DNA of 64,000 nucleotides, from contig NZ_JARXXP010000019.1 of NCBI RefSeq assembly GCF_029893965.1, positions 58,665 through 122,664 of the forward strand. The letters are read 5' to 3'. Numbering within the stretch: position 1 is the stretch's first letter; each line of letters opens with the position of its first letter. The stretch is from Paenibacillus sp. PastM-3. Lineage in GTDB: Bacteria > Bacillota > Bacilli > Paenibacillales > Paenibacillaceae. The notes under the pieces are model-generated. The model had not been told where the DNA came from. It saw only the letters and a list, made by a program, of their open reading frames with translations, and made no database searches. Positions 50,572 through 58,753 of the stretch are shown here, in pieces. Made by a program: the position numbers and the translations under genes.

Positions 50572-51127
50572 CTCCTAAAATATCTGGCAATTCCTTACCC
50601 GGCTCATTCCAGTCAAGCCCGTATGGCTCCAGAATGTCCTTGAAATCTTCTATGTCATGGGGGCGGATCTTCAAGCCCTTTTCCCCAATTGTGATGTGCC
50701 GAAGCTCATGAAGCATGAGAACCTTCTGCTGATTCTCATTGAGCATTCCCGTGTTCCGCTCATAAAACGTGATGATGAAGTCATAAGGCAGATACGCCCT
50801 GAAGACTTCCTGCACCTTCCGGCAATCCGCATACGTGATCTTCTCGCCGCGCTTACGCTCCTGGCTGACCACGTAGCCGATTTTGATATTAAACTCCCGA
50901 ATGATGCTGAACTCGGGAAACCGCTTGATGATCTGATCGGCAAGCCGCTTTAAAGACCGGCTAGGCTCTGCGTCCTGGATGCCTAACTGTCTTTTCAGGT
51001 TACGGATGCGAACCGTCTTGTCCTTCTCATCCTGCGCGTCATAAATCTGATACAGCGTTTGAATGGCAGCACAAGGCGACTCGCAGGTTATGAATTTAGT
51101 GCATGACTGGCATATTGCATTGCTCAC
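50564..51127 (-). CDS. Putative phage metallopeptidase with zinc-ribbon-like N-terminus
   Basis: About 187 residues from GTG 51125-51127, which has AAAGGAG about 9 bases upstream. N-terminal Cys cluster (AICQSCTKFITCESPC). YDFIITFYERNTGMLNENQQ, then VLMLHELRHITIG, holds HELRH, a HExxH-like zinc site with R in place of the second helix residue; DIEDFKDILEPYGLDW closes the domain. This is the phage metallopeptidase family (PhageMetallopep) often found before terminase. Role unknown, possibly protease in head maturation or a regulator. Confidence 0.72.
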   Translation of the reverse strand: MSNAICQSCTKFITCESPCAAIQTLYQIYDAQDEKDKTVRIRNLKRQLGIQDAEPSRSLKRLADQIIKRFPEFSIIREFNIKIGYVVSQERKRGEKITYADCRKVQEVFRAYLPYDFIITFYERNTGMLNENQQKVLMLHELRHITIGEKGLKIRPHDIEDFKDILEPYGLDWNEPGKELPDILGGE

Positions 51128-51162
51128 GGCGCCTCGGCTCCTTTCACGGTATACGGAACGCA

Positions 51163-51191
51163 AAAAAGAGCCCTCCGCAATGGAGGACTCA
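51163..51191 (-). terminator. Terminator between regulator and packaging operon
   Basis: GAGTCCTCC and GGAGGGCTC form a stem with one mismatch and an ATTGC loop, followed by TTTTTT on the minus strand. It ends the early/middle transcript after the sigma-like gene. Confidence 0.85.
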
Positions 51192-51246
51192 TGATAGACA
51201 GACTTATAGCACTGTATGAGTTACTACACGAATTACTACAAGATTA

Positions 51247-51717
51247 CTACAAAGGCCTTGGAAAATGCTTCTTAAGCTTATCTTTGGCCCGTGTTACATA
51301 CATATACACGGTACTTGGTGCTATGCCAAGTTTATCAGAAATCTCTTGACACAGCAAGCCCTGAGCCACATAAAGCAGAAAACATGTTCGCTCTCTGTCA
51401 GACAGGAGAAGCAGCGCATCGACCATATGCAGCTTCTCCTCGTTGCTCATTTCATCTCCTGCCAGTTTAACCAATAGCTCACGCTGTCGGTATACATCCG
51501 TCCGCTCAGCTCCTCTGCGGCTCCCTGGCCGTCTGCCGCGCCGCATCCAGGTTAAGGCATATCTCATATCTGCCAGCATGCCTGAGACCGTCTCGGCCTC
51601 CTCTGCCGCTGCCGGGTCCTTCAGGTCTAAGGTGTCCCGGTAGCGTTCAAGCGTATGGGCTTCCGTTGCGTACTGACAGATCAGCGTCTCAATCCATGTT
51701 GCCTTGATAATACTCAT
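51247..51717 (-). CDS. Sigma-70 region-4-like late regulator
   Basis: 156 residues from ATG 51715-51717 with AAAGGGG 8 bases upstream. The N-terminal part is helical; the C-terminus has ALLLLSDRERTCFLLYVAQG, then LLCQEISDKLGIAPSTVYMY and VTRAKDKLKKH, a sigma region-4/LuxR-type HTH. Such ArpU/RinA-like proteins switch on late phage genes; it lies just ahead of the packaging operon and its terminator, consistent with that job. Confidence 0.8.
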   Translation of the reverse strand: MSIIKATWIETLICQYATEAHTLERYRDTLDLKDPAAAEEAETVSGMLADMRYALTWMRRGRRPGSRRGAERTDVYRQRELLVKLAGDEMSNEEKLHMVDALLLLSDRERTCFLLYVAQGLLCQEISDKLGIAPSTVYMYVTRAKDKLKKHFPRPL

Positions 51718-51737
51718 GCTGTACGACCCCTTTCTGT

Positions 51738-52601
51738 TTACTCTCCGGAAGCTGTTAGCCGGTTCAGGATCCAACGCGCCCGGGTCAAATCAGCAATAGC
51801 CGTATCCAATACAACCGACTCGGAAGGCTTATGCACTTCAGCCAGCATCGGGTGACCCAGCGTATCACGCAGCTCCTCCACCTCGCTCCAGGCCCGTGTG
51901 GCTTCTCCCTGGGCCTCAACCATTCGGCGCTCCAAGCGGTCATTCTCAGCTACCAGTTCGTCACGCTCGGTGATCATCCGGTTAATCTCATCCCGAAGCA
52001 TATCTCGCTCCTCATATGCTTCCACCAACTCCTCCTGCGCTGAGTCTCTTGCAGCTGCAACACTGCCCGCCTGCTCTTTCCACTTCTTCTCCTCAGTCTC
52101 AGCCGACTCTAAGCGGGCTTGTAAGATTTTATTCGCCTCACCCTTCGCTGCTACCTCGAGTGTCAACCGTTCGATTTCATGGATGGCCTTATCCAACTGT
52201 TGAGTATCTGCCGGCGGAGCAGCATCCTTCTCGCGCAACAGCTTTTGCTCATTCTGCCCTTTTTCACTAGCCTCCCAGCGTCTCATGCTGTTATAGACTG
52301 TGACTTCGGTAACATCCTGTTCCTTCGCAATCTGCGCAATCGTCTTGCCGCTTTCCCGGGCAGCCTTAAATTCCGCCTCTGTCATTGTAAACTTACCCAT
52401 CCGCTTCTCCTCCTGAAGTTTAGTCTTGATTTCAATTGGGGCCTTGAATTTCTTATCTCGCTTCGTGACCGGATATTTTTGCCGGATTTCTTCCAGCTGT
52501 TCTGGAGTGAGCGTATATTCCTTCACAGACCCGGTACCGTATGACTGATGTTCAACAGCCCGGTTGGGTATCGGTGTACCTGATTGTCCGCCTCGCCGCA
52601 T
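51738..52601 (-). CDS. HTH and long coiled-coil phage protein
   Basis: About 287 residues from ATG 52599-52601 (GAAGGTG 7 bases upstream). An N-terminal basic segment, then FTMTEAEFKAARESGKTIAQ, IAKEQDVTEVTVYNSMRRWE, a resolvase-like HTH, then about 170 residues of coiled coil (EAYEERDMLRDEINRMITER). A DNA-binding scaffold or segregation-like function is plausible. Not recognised beyond these features. Confidence 0.65.
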   Translation of the reverse strand: MRRGGQSGTPIPNRAVEHQSYGTGSVKEYTLTPEQLEEIRQKYPVTKRDKKFKAPIEIKTKLQEEKRMGKFTMTEAEFKAARESGKTIAQIAKEQDVTEVTVYNSMRRWEASEKGQNEQKLLREKDAAPPADTQQLDKAIHEIERLTLEVAAKGEANKILQARLESAETEEKKWKEQAGSVAAARDSAQEELVEAYEERDMLRDEINRMITERDELVAENDRLERRMVEAQGEATRAWSEVEELRDTLGHPMLAEVHKPSESVVLDTAIADLTRARWILNRLTASGE

Positions 52602-52606
52602 CTTTT

Positions 52607-53122
52607 TCACCTTCTCCCAAAAATAATTGCTGCCCAATCGCCTTCACGTTCCCGCCGGCGCTGTGCGCCTAACCGGCCTATCTGCTCACGGGTCCATACC
52701 GGCTCCGTTGCTGCTCGCTCTAGGTCCCATCCATGAATGCGAACCCGTGTGTGAAAGGTGGCATACGGAATACCGTTCTTTTCAGCGAGCCTAAGGTATT
52801 CACTCGGTAGCTTACGCATGTGCTCTGTCGCCTTTAAGGCATGAAGCTTTGCTTCTTCTGGAGACTCCAAAGGCTTTGTCGCTGCCAGCTCCATTGACCA
52901 TCCCCGATATACCCTCGACATGAACGCCGCATAGTTGATTCCGTTCTTTTCGGCAATAGCTGCCCAGTGTCGGCGATTCGTTCCCTTTCTAGGTGGTGTA
53001 GTCATCGCTTTTTCCTTTGACCAACCCTGTTCTCTGATCCGGCGATCCAGCATACCGGGTGCTATTCCGACTTCTTCAGCAGCGGCATACTCTTCTGGCG
53101 TGATGTAAAACCAGTGCCCCAT
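52607..53122 (-). CDS. Hypothetical protein with three HTH-like repeats
   Basis: 171 residues containing three copies of a 28-residue motif: AEEVGIAPGMLDRRIREQGW, AEKNGINYAAFMSRVYRGW and AEKNGIPYATFHTRVRIHGW, each followed by S/D, a helix and an Ala-A/M-T-T/K-P end. The pattern A..nGi.y..f..Rv..GW resembles repeated HTHs seen beside phage and homing-endonuclease DNA-binding modules. GGAGG precedes the ATG by about 10 bases. Likely binds DNA at a spaced repeat. Confidence 0.65.
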   Translation of the reverse strand: MGHWFYITPEEYAAAEEVGIAPGMLDRRIREQGWSKEKAMTTPPRKGTNRRHWAAIAEKNGINYAAFMSRVYRGWSMELAATKPLESPEEAKLHALKATEHMRKLPSEYLRLAEKNGIPYATFHTRVRIHGWDLERAATEPVWTREQIGRLGAQRRREREGDWAAIIFGRR

Positions 53123-53253
53123 TTCAACTGTCGCCTCCTTGCTGGCGGATCCGGGAGAGTCAAGAATACCTCTCCGATCACCTTCCCGTTATCGTCTGTT
53201 ATGAACTCCCACGGAATGTCCTGAAATATTGGATCTGGGGTTATGATTCGCAT
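53062..53253 (-). CDS. Small hypothetical phage protein
   Basis: 63 residues from ATG 53251-53253, with GGAGG 6 bases upstream. MRIITPDPIFQDIPWEFITD, then DNGKVIGEVFLTLPDPP, reads like a real beta-rich protein; the last 20 residues lie over the start of the next gene (61-base overlap). Function unknown. Confidence 0.5.
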   Translation of the reverse strand: MRIITPDPIFQDIPWEFITDDNGKVIGEVFLTLPDPPARRRQLKWGTGFTSRQKSMPLLKKSE

Positions 53254-53254
53254 G

Positions 53255-53557
53255 TCATACCTCCAGTTTTTTCTTATAGCTGTTACGGTAGTAGTCAACC
53301 TTCCCAGTCTCCAACAGTTCCTTGTACTTTTTACGGCAAGTGCCTTCCGTCTTTCCGATCGCATAGGACAGAGAGCGTGTCGTATCAAAGCCGAAAAAGG
53401 TACAAAGGTATTCCAGATCCTCTAGGCTGTAGTGCTCACCGTGACTGAAATGGAAATCGGGATGGAATTTCATCTTACCGCAGCTATCGTAAGTAATACC
53501 GTCCAGTGCATCTTCTTCTGGAATCGGGGCAAGCGCCCCGCGTATAAACTTGCCCAT
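53255..53557 (-). CDS. Hypothetical phage protein with HTH-like C-terminus
   Basis: 100 residues (MGKFIRGALAPIPEEDALDG start). HYSLEDLEYLCTFFGFDTTR, then SLSYAIGKTEGTCRKKYKEL, looks like a helical DNA-binding unit similar to small phage DNA-entry regulators. One base from the next gene in the same operon. Confidence 0.6.
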   Translation of the reverse strand: MGKFIRGALAPIPEEDALDGITYDSCGKMKFHPDFHFSHGEHYSLEDLEYLCTFFGFDTTRSLSYAIGKTEGTCRKKYKELLETGKVDYYRNSYKKKLEV

Positions 53558-53561
53558 ATGA

Positions 53562-53786
53562 TCAACCGCCCCTCTGTTGTTTCTCCAGGACCCCCTCCAG
53601 CCATTCAGAAAGCATCTGCATCTGCTTGATAGCCAGAGGATGATCCTGATACTTGCTGCAGATACTTCCGGCAGAGCCGGATACCCACTGCCAAAACTCC
53701 GGACTGCTCATACCATAATGAGCAGCTGCCTGATTCGCCTGACCGATCCACGCCTGCACATCCGCGAAGAACGCTCCGTAGTCCAT
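53562..53786 (-). CDS. Small hypothetical phage protein
   Basis: 74 residues (MDYGAFFADVQAWIGQANQA), fully helical with two Trp-rich turns (SPEFWQWVSGSAGS). The ribosome site GAGGAG lies inside the end of the RusA gene. Function not recognised. Confidence 0.6.
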   Translation of the reverse strand: MDYGAFFADVQAWIGQANQAAAHYGMSSPEFWQWVSGSAGSICSKYQDHPLAIKQMQMLSEWLEGVLEKQQRGG

Positions 53787-53789
53787 GGC

Positions 53790-54188
53790 TTACAGCTCCT
53801 CGATCCGGATATAGATGCCAGGCAGCGCCGCCCAGAACTTCTCAGCGATCAGGCTGGCAACTAGCGCGTCGTCTTTCCAGTACCCGCAGGCCGTCATGCA
53901 GTCGAACAGCAGCTTCTGGCTGTTATCGATATCTGGCTTCGTCGCCTTGTACTCCCCGTCCTGGTGCTGGCCCTTCAGCGGGAAGCACCACTTCACCAGG
54001 AGCCGAACCGGACCGACATACGCACGCTTCGGAGCATGTTGACCAAGGTGTGCCATAAGCATCGCCCGCGCAGCCTTCAACTCATCCGGCTCATAGAAGA
54101 CTGGCTTGTCGTTAACGATCGTTACCTGCTTCTGCTGATGGGTGATGGTCGGTGGCTTTTTCATAGGCATAAAGAATTCAGTCGGCAT
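53790..54188 (-). CDS. RusA-family Holliday junction resolvase
   Basis: 132 residues from ATG 54186-54188 with GGAGGG 8 bases upstream; the longer frame is a shadow of the preceding gene. VRLLVKWCFPLKGQHQDGEY, then ATKPDIDNSQKLLFDCMTAC, carries the KPDxDN active-site motif of RusA, and KDDALVASLIAEKFW its second acidic pair. Resolves branched DNA during phage recombination and packaging. Confidence 0.88.
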   Translation of the reverse strand: MPTEFFMPMKKPPTITHQQKQVTIVNDKPVFYEPDELKAARAMLMAHLGQHAPKRAYVGPVRLLVKWCFPLKGQHQDGEYKATKPDIDNSQKLLFDCMTACGYWKDDALVASLIAEKFWAALPGIYIRIEEL

Positions 54189-54189
54189 G

Positions 54190-54450
54190 TTATTCGCCCT
54201 CCAACATCTCTTCCCAGTCATTGATTGTCGCCCGCAGGTAATCGGCCGCTTGGTCATCATCGAATAGCTCCTTGCGGTCAATAACGAATTTGACCTGATA
54301 TACCGTTTCGCCAGCCTTGTTTGTATATTTTGATCCGAACTGAAGCTTTCCGGCTTTATCATAGCAACGCATGAAGTTATTGCCGAATTCAATAACTTCC
54401 CCTTTTTCTTCATCCCAGTAGTTGCTGGCATACTTTTTTTCTTTCGTCAT
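54190..54450 (-). CDS. Hypothetical phage protein
   Basis: 86 residues (MTKEKKYASNYWDEEKGEVI), beta-strand rich with an acidic helical end (DYLRATINDWEEMLEGE). AAGGAG precedes the ATG. It leads the small-gene operon after a 280-base noncoding stretch. Function unknown. Confidence 0.65.
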   Translation of the reverse strand: MTKEKKYASNYWDEEKGEVIEFGNNFMRCYDKAGKLQFGSKYTNKAGETVYQVKFVIDRKELFDDDQAADYLRATINDWEEMLEGE

Positions 54451-54732
54451 TTTTTTCTCCTTCTCGCGCGGATGTCAGTGACGAGTCAAAGGAGGGGAGC
54501 CCGCAGGTTTAATTGCGGGGTCCTTCTCTTTCTGACTTTACAGTCTCATAAACATGATTTAATCAAATATGCGCGCGCGTTATATTTATATATATAGGGA
54601 ACTCTCCCCGCATCTTTTCGCGGGATTGCGGCAATCATGATCATTGCAAAGTTGCAGCGAACATGAAATGATGGTTTCCCCGCAACTTATTGCGGTTTGC
54701 AACTATCATGAAAAAAAGATAGCCGCTGCATT
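54451..54732. other. Noncoding region with hairpins and alternating tracts
   Basis: Between replication and small-gene operons. It holds GCGCGCGCG (54571-54579) directly followed by a 17-base TA run, a hairpin CCCGC/GCGGG (54607-54624), a near-palindrome CAATCATGATCATTG, and repeated TTGC...GCGG/GCAA...ATCATG words to about 54715. No frame is credible. It is a good candidate for an origin, a replication-fork site or a promoter with operators for the small-gene operon. Confidence 0.5.
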
Positions 54733-56991
54733 TTAAATCACTTCCCCGTCCTCTTTTTTGACGATACGGAAACCGATAGAACGGTCAATTTCATAGCCGA
54801 ATTTCTTGATCCAGTCCCGAACTGTCCGCTCGGCGACTTCCTTTCCGGTCGAACTGTACCAGGCCATGACGTCGTTAAGCGTGGGCGGCTCACCGTAATT
54901 GCAGTTGTTTACCACGTCCTCGAACTCCTCTGCCTTCGTCCGACGCTCCTCTTTGGCTTTCTCCTTCCGCTTACCGGTGGCCTTTTTGTAAGGCGGCTGC
55001 TCTCCCTCTGGCTCGATGTCCTGGAGACTGCCGACCTCATCAACGCGGTGAATAGGGTACTGGAACCACATATTGACCGGCTTGAACTTCGGATATTCCC
55101 GGAGCGTACCTTCTACCCGCCAAGCCGATCGGATCCGGACGGACTCAAGCGCCTTATCGATTTCTGTCTGTACGTAGGCAGCCTGTGATGCTAGCCCGCG
55201 CTTGGCATGCTCCTCCATGACAGCTTTGCTGAGCAGATCATCCTGAGAGACGTGAGCTTCCAGGTAGGCTGTATTGAATTGTCGGAATAAGCGATCATAT
55301 ACCGCACATACGGCTTTATTCTCCTCTTGCTTCAGCAGCGATTCTGTCAGCTCCAGCTCCACCAAGTCAATCAGAGCATCCGGATCGCGGGCGAACACGC
55401 CGCTGCCACTGGCCCGGTCCATCGACTTCTTGCCGCCCTGGGAGCCTTTACTGTGATGATGACAGTAAATAACGCTGGCACCGAGCTCCGTAGCGATCTT
55501 GTCAAACTGGTTCGTGAAATGAGCCATCTGATCAGCGCTGTTCTCGTCTCCCGTCAATACCTTATAAATAGGGTCAATAATGACCGCGATATAGTTCTTC
55601 TTCTGCGCCCGGCGGATCAGTTTCGGTGCCAGCTTATCCATCGGTACCGACTTCCCGCGCAGGTTCCAGATATCGATATTGCCGATGTGCTGCCCCGGTA
55701 GGTCCAGGGCAGTGTACACATCCTTGAATCGGTGCAGGCAGCTCGCCCGGTCAAGCTCCAGGTTGACGTACAGCACCTTCCCCCGCTCACACTGCCAGGC
55801 CAGCCATTTGATGCCCTCAGCGATTGCGATAACCAGCTCGATCAGGGAGAAGGACTTCCCAGCCTTAGACGGCCCCGCCATCAGCATCTTGTGCCCCTGC
55901 CGCAGCAGACCGTGAATTAATGGCGGGGAAAGCTTCGGCATGTCGTTCCAGAACTCCGTCAGGCCTTCCGGATCTGGCAGATCATCGTTAACGCCCTCGA
56001 TCCACTCATGCCATTCCGCCCAGGTGGACTTGCCGATGTTGGTGTCCACAATAAATTGCTTCTTCCCGTTCCGCTCGATTCCCGGCATGCGGGAGAGCCG
56101 TGAAGGATTCCGGTTCTGATTATCCACGGACAGGCCGTTACGCTTACAGACGTTGTACAGGTAATCAACCCGTTTCCGGTACTCCTCGTAATCGGCCGCC
56201 TCGACCCGCACGATGGCGTGGAGGCTCTTCCCACCGCTGTAGACCATGACCGCGATCGGCAGCTCCAGCTCCCGCATGACGGCGTTCTGCTTCTCAATGT
56301 CCATCGTGTCAGACTCTACCAGCGCATACCGGAATTCCGTAACGTTCTCATTCTTGACGCCCTTGCCGTCCAGCGGGTTGAACCGGATCCAAGCGCCGGC
56401 AGCCGGATCATAATCCCCCAGCACGGAACCGATGTCTCCACCGGACTGATTGAGTAGCTGAATCAGCTCGCCTGCCGTACGGTCCCAGTTCCCTTTGGTC
56501 GGAAGATACTTGCCTTCGTCGTTCTTCCAGGTATCTGTGACATAGCCGACTTGCTCCGATGCTTCAAATAAAGCACTCAAATACGTTGTTAGCTGCTGAA
56601 CGGGATTCCAGTCAACTGGCTCGTGGATCTCCATCCCTTCAATCCAGTTCTTATCGATGACCACGTAATCTCCAGCGGATCCGGAGATTTCATCTTCCCA
56701 GCCCAGCTCGTGGTGATCAAAGCCGGACCGCGGCAGCCAGCCGTTGTCCTTGGCCATCTGCGTGATGGTCGCCCCAGTTACCGGATTCCCGGTGCCCTCG
56801 AACGTAGTCCATTTCTTGAAGCACTCACCTGGACGGTAGCGCCCGCTGTCCCGCCGGCTCCACTCGTCCCAGTCGCTGGCTGTGTAACCTTCATATTTCA
56901 GTGCCATGCCGACATTGACCCATTCCTGGTAACCCAGGTATGACGGATCCACATGGCCAAGCAGGGCAACCAAATCCAATTTATGCTCCAT
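54733..56991 (-). CDS. Phage primase-helicase (PriCT-2, AEP-like, RecA-like)
   Basis: 752 residues. The N-terminus (LGYQEWVNVGMALKYEGYTA, about 18-85) is a PriCT-2 domain. Residues about 215-310 read like an archaeo-eukaryotic primase: FRYALVESD, VYSGGKSLHAIVRVEA, RLSRMPG. Walker A GPSKAGKS (373-380), Walker B YIAVIIDPIYKVL and ASVIYCHHHSKG form a RecA-type helicase/RepA core. A C-terminal HTH (EVAERTVRDWIKKFGYEID) follows a basic linker. AAGGAG is upstream. It should prime and unwind phage DNA as one polypeptide. Confidence 0.82.
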   Translation of the reverse strand: MEHKLDLVALLGHVDPSYLGYQEWVNVGMALKYEGYTASDWDEWSRRDSGRYRPGECFKKWTTFEGTGNPVTGATITQMAKDNGWLPRSGFDHHELGWEDEISGSAGDYVVIDKNWIEGMEIHEPVDWNPVQQLTTYLSALFEASEQVGYVTDTWKNDEGKYLPTKGNWDRTAGELIQLLNQSGGDIGSVLGDYDPAAGAWIRFNPLDGKGVKNENVTEFRYALVESDTMDIEKQNAVMRELELPIAVMVYSGGKSLHAIVRVEAADYEEYRKRVDYLYNVCKRNGLSVDNQNRNPSRLSRMPGIERNGKKQFIVDTNIGKSTWAEWHEWIEGVNDDLPDPEGLTEFWNDMPKLSPPLIHGLLRQGHKMLMAGPSKAGKSFSLIELVIAIAEGIKWLAWQCERGKVLYVNLELDRASCLHRFKDVYTALDLPGQHIGNIDIWNLRGKSVPMDKLAPKLIRRAQKKNYIAVIIDPIYKVLTGDENSADQMAHFTNQFDKIATELGASVIYCHHHSKGSQGGKKSMDRASGSGVFARDPDALIDLVELELTESLLKQEENKAVCAVYDRLFRQFNTAYLEAHVSQDDLLSKAVMEEHAKRGLASQAAYVQTEIDKALESVRIRSAWRVEGTLREYPKFKPVNMWFQYPIHRVDEVGSLQDIEPEGEQPPYKKATGKRKEKAKEERRTKAEEFEDVVNNCNYGEPPTLNDVMAWYSSTGKEVAERTVRDWIKKFGYEIDRSIGFRIVKKEDGEVI

Positions 56992-57008
56992 GTCATTTCT
57001 CCTTATGC

Positions 57009-57380
57009 CTATACTCCGGATGCTTCACTAATTAATTCACTGTTTGTATTGCCGCATTCCGGGCACGCCGGCTCCTCCAGCTCGTCGCCCAGGATCTGCT
57101 CAACAGAGTATCCCCGGCCGCATTCGCAGCGGCGTTTCTCCCAATTTTCATTTATGCCCGTAACCTCTTCGTTGAACGGAATCAATTCTGCTATTTTTGA
57201 ATTAGCAATCATATCGATCCTTTTATGCGCCCATTCCCGCATACGTTCGATTTCAGCGACATTCTTAGAAATCATTATCCTAACGATGTTGCCATCGAGC
57301 ATAGCCTTTTCATTCTGCACAGGTTCACCTTCTTTCACAGTATCTTCGTAATGCGCATTAATCAATTTTGATGCCGACAT
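57009..57380 (-). CDS. Small zinc-ribbon phage protein
   Basis: 123 residues. The C-terminal 45 residues hold a zinc ribbon, RRCECGRGYS...ACPECGNTNSE (two CxC/CxxC pairs). The N-terminal part is helical. Its ATG overlaps the end of the PAPS-reductase-like gene by 23 bases. Nucleic-acid binding is likely; family not recognised. Confidence 0.62.
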   Translation of the reverse strand: MSASKLINAHYEDTVKEGEPVQNEKAMLDGNIVRIMISKNVAEIERMREWAHKRIDMIANSKIAELIPFNEEVTGINENWEKRRCECGRGYSVEQILGDELEEPACPECGNTNSELISEASGV

Positions 57381-58113
57381 GATCTTCCAGGCTGATAGAC
57401 TCCTTTCCCTTCATAAACATGGTGTGTCCGATCTTCCGTTCCAGCTCAACGTACCTGCGGTATAAGTCTGGGTTGCAGATTGCTCCGTGTCTCAAATCAT
57501 TTACGCTGCCCATGATGCAGAACACACAACTCAACCGTTCGTTACCGTCAGCATACGCCCAGAATGGTTCCTCTCCGGCCTCCCTGATCTCCCGGAACAC
57601 ATCTTCAGTAGCCAGATCGAATACCGGGAGCCAGTCCCATACATGCCGGACAACCCGCCCGTTCACGCTCTCCTGAACGTTGTATCTCAACGGTTCACGC
57701 TTTGCTCGAGAAGCCGACTCCGCAGCTCTTAACCCCATGCAGTTCACTGCTATCGTAGCTCCACGCTCTTTCAGGTCATTGCGGATAAATTTGAATATCG
57801 GCCCGCGTTTTAGGTCACTGGTGCATTGCCGGTACGCTGCACTGGGCCACATCCCCCGGGCTTCCACCATCCCCAGGAATGTTTTGTTTGCCTTGACTAC
57901 GTGAAGTGGGTGAGTGATAAAACGCCGAATGTGGTCCACAACTCCCGGCCACTCAACCTCCCCTAAATTGGCGTGGACTACAACCAGTTGATTATTTGGG
58001 ATCACCTGCCGCAGCCTGGCGTACATTGCCTGTGAGTCCTTTCCGCCAGAGTGAGAACAGTAGAAAATTGCCCCGGACTCTATCAAGTCTCTTATTTCAT
58101 CTGGTAAGTGCAT
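57358..58113 (-). CDS. PAPS-reductase/DndC-type ATP-pyrophosphatase
   Basis: 251 residues. IFYCSHSGGKDSQAMYARLR has the PP-loop SGGKDS; LVVVHANLGEVEWPGVVDHI and NCMGLRAAESASRAKRE follow, with ERLSCVFCIMGSVNDLR providing a conserved Cys pair. This is the phosphoadenosine-phosphosulfate-reductase superfamily found in many phages. It may act in DNA or tRNA thiolation-like chemistry or sulfur supply. No dnd partners are seen nearby, so DNA phosphorothioation is not supported. Confidence 0.8.
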   Translation of the reverse strand: MHLPDEIRDLIESGAIFYCSHSGGKDSQAMYARLRQVIPNNQLVVVHANLGEVEWPGVVDHIRRFITHPLHVVKANKTFLGMVEARGMWPSAAYRQCTSDLKRGPIFKFIRNDLKERGATIAVNCMGLRAAESASRAKREPLRYNVQESVNGRVVRHVWDWLPVFDLATEDVFREIREAGEEPFWAYADGNERLSCVFCIMGSVNDLRHGAICNPDLYRRYVELERKIGHTMFMKGKESISLEDHVGIKID

Positions 58114-58159
58114 CGTCCGTTCTCCCTCCCCTGGTGAACCGTATGCGTCTACTGTGATC

Positions 58160-58306
58160 CTACATTAGCCACAACAACACCAGACCAAGAAGCGATAAGG
58201 CAAGGCAGAAATTGCGAAGGACTTCGATCGGCTCAAGCTGCTTCTCTTCCCGGATCGTGCCGATGATGTTTCCTTGATCGTCCCGGAGACGAATGACTGT
58301 CTTCAT
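58160..58306 (-). CDS. Small single-span membrane protein
   Basis: 48 residues, too short for the usual cutoff. MKTVIRLRDDQGNIIGTIRE is a beta-hairpin-like N-terminus and FCLALSLLGLVLLWLM a C-terminal membrane helix. GAGG lies about 9 bases before the ATG, and the gene fills the gap between two phage genes in the same direction. Role unknown; phages often carry such membrane effectors. Confidence 0.6.
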   Translation of the reverse strand: MKTVIRLRDDQGNIIGTIREEKQLEPIEVLRNFCLALSLLGLVLLWLM

Positions 58307-58345
58307 CTGGAATACCTCACTTTCTTGATGACAAGTATCCTTGGA

Positions 58346-58720
58346 TTATTCTGTAGGCGGAAAGATATCAATCTCAACGTCCTTGCCGAATGTCCAATAA
58401 CCCAAACCATCCGGCATAGCTGCATCCAAAACGGCTTGAACCGCTGCTATCACTTCATCCGTCCCGATTCCATCCCTCATACTCTCATCTGCATCCTCGT
58501 ACATATCGTCAGCAGAGTTATCAATGTAAGACTCAATCATTGACTCTGCGCAAGGACGCCATGTTTCCCGGCTTATTACTGCCCAGTCCTTATGCTCATG
58601 ATGCGGTTCATTTAACTCCAGTAATTCGCGTTTAAGTTCTGCAACGGTGTATGTCGTATGGATATATTCCCGGCTTACTTCTACATCATCTGGCAGTTCC
58701 GATAACTTTAATTTGGACAT
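58346..58720 (-). CDS. Hypothetical phage protein
   Basis: 124 acidic residues (MSKLKLSELPDDVEVSREYI). HHEHKDWAVISRETWRPCAE and an Asp-rich centre (DNSADDMYEDADESMRDGIG). AGGAGG precedes the ATG. Not recognised. Confidence 0.65.
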   Translation of the reverse strand: MSKLKLSELPDDVEVSREYIHTTYTVAELKRELLELNEPHHEHKDWAVISRETWRPCAESMIESYIDNSADDMYEDADESMRDGIGTDEVIAAVQAVLDAAMPDGLGYWTFGKDVEIDIFPPTE

Positions 58721-58753
58721 ATAAATCCTCCTTATATTTGATGAACCGTGTGA

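Noticed and set aside
57358..58113. DNA phosphorothioation (dnd) locus
   Set aside because: Only a DndC-like PP-loop protein is present; no dndA, B, D or E partners were seen.
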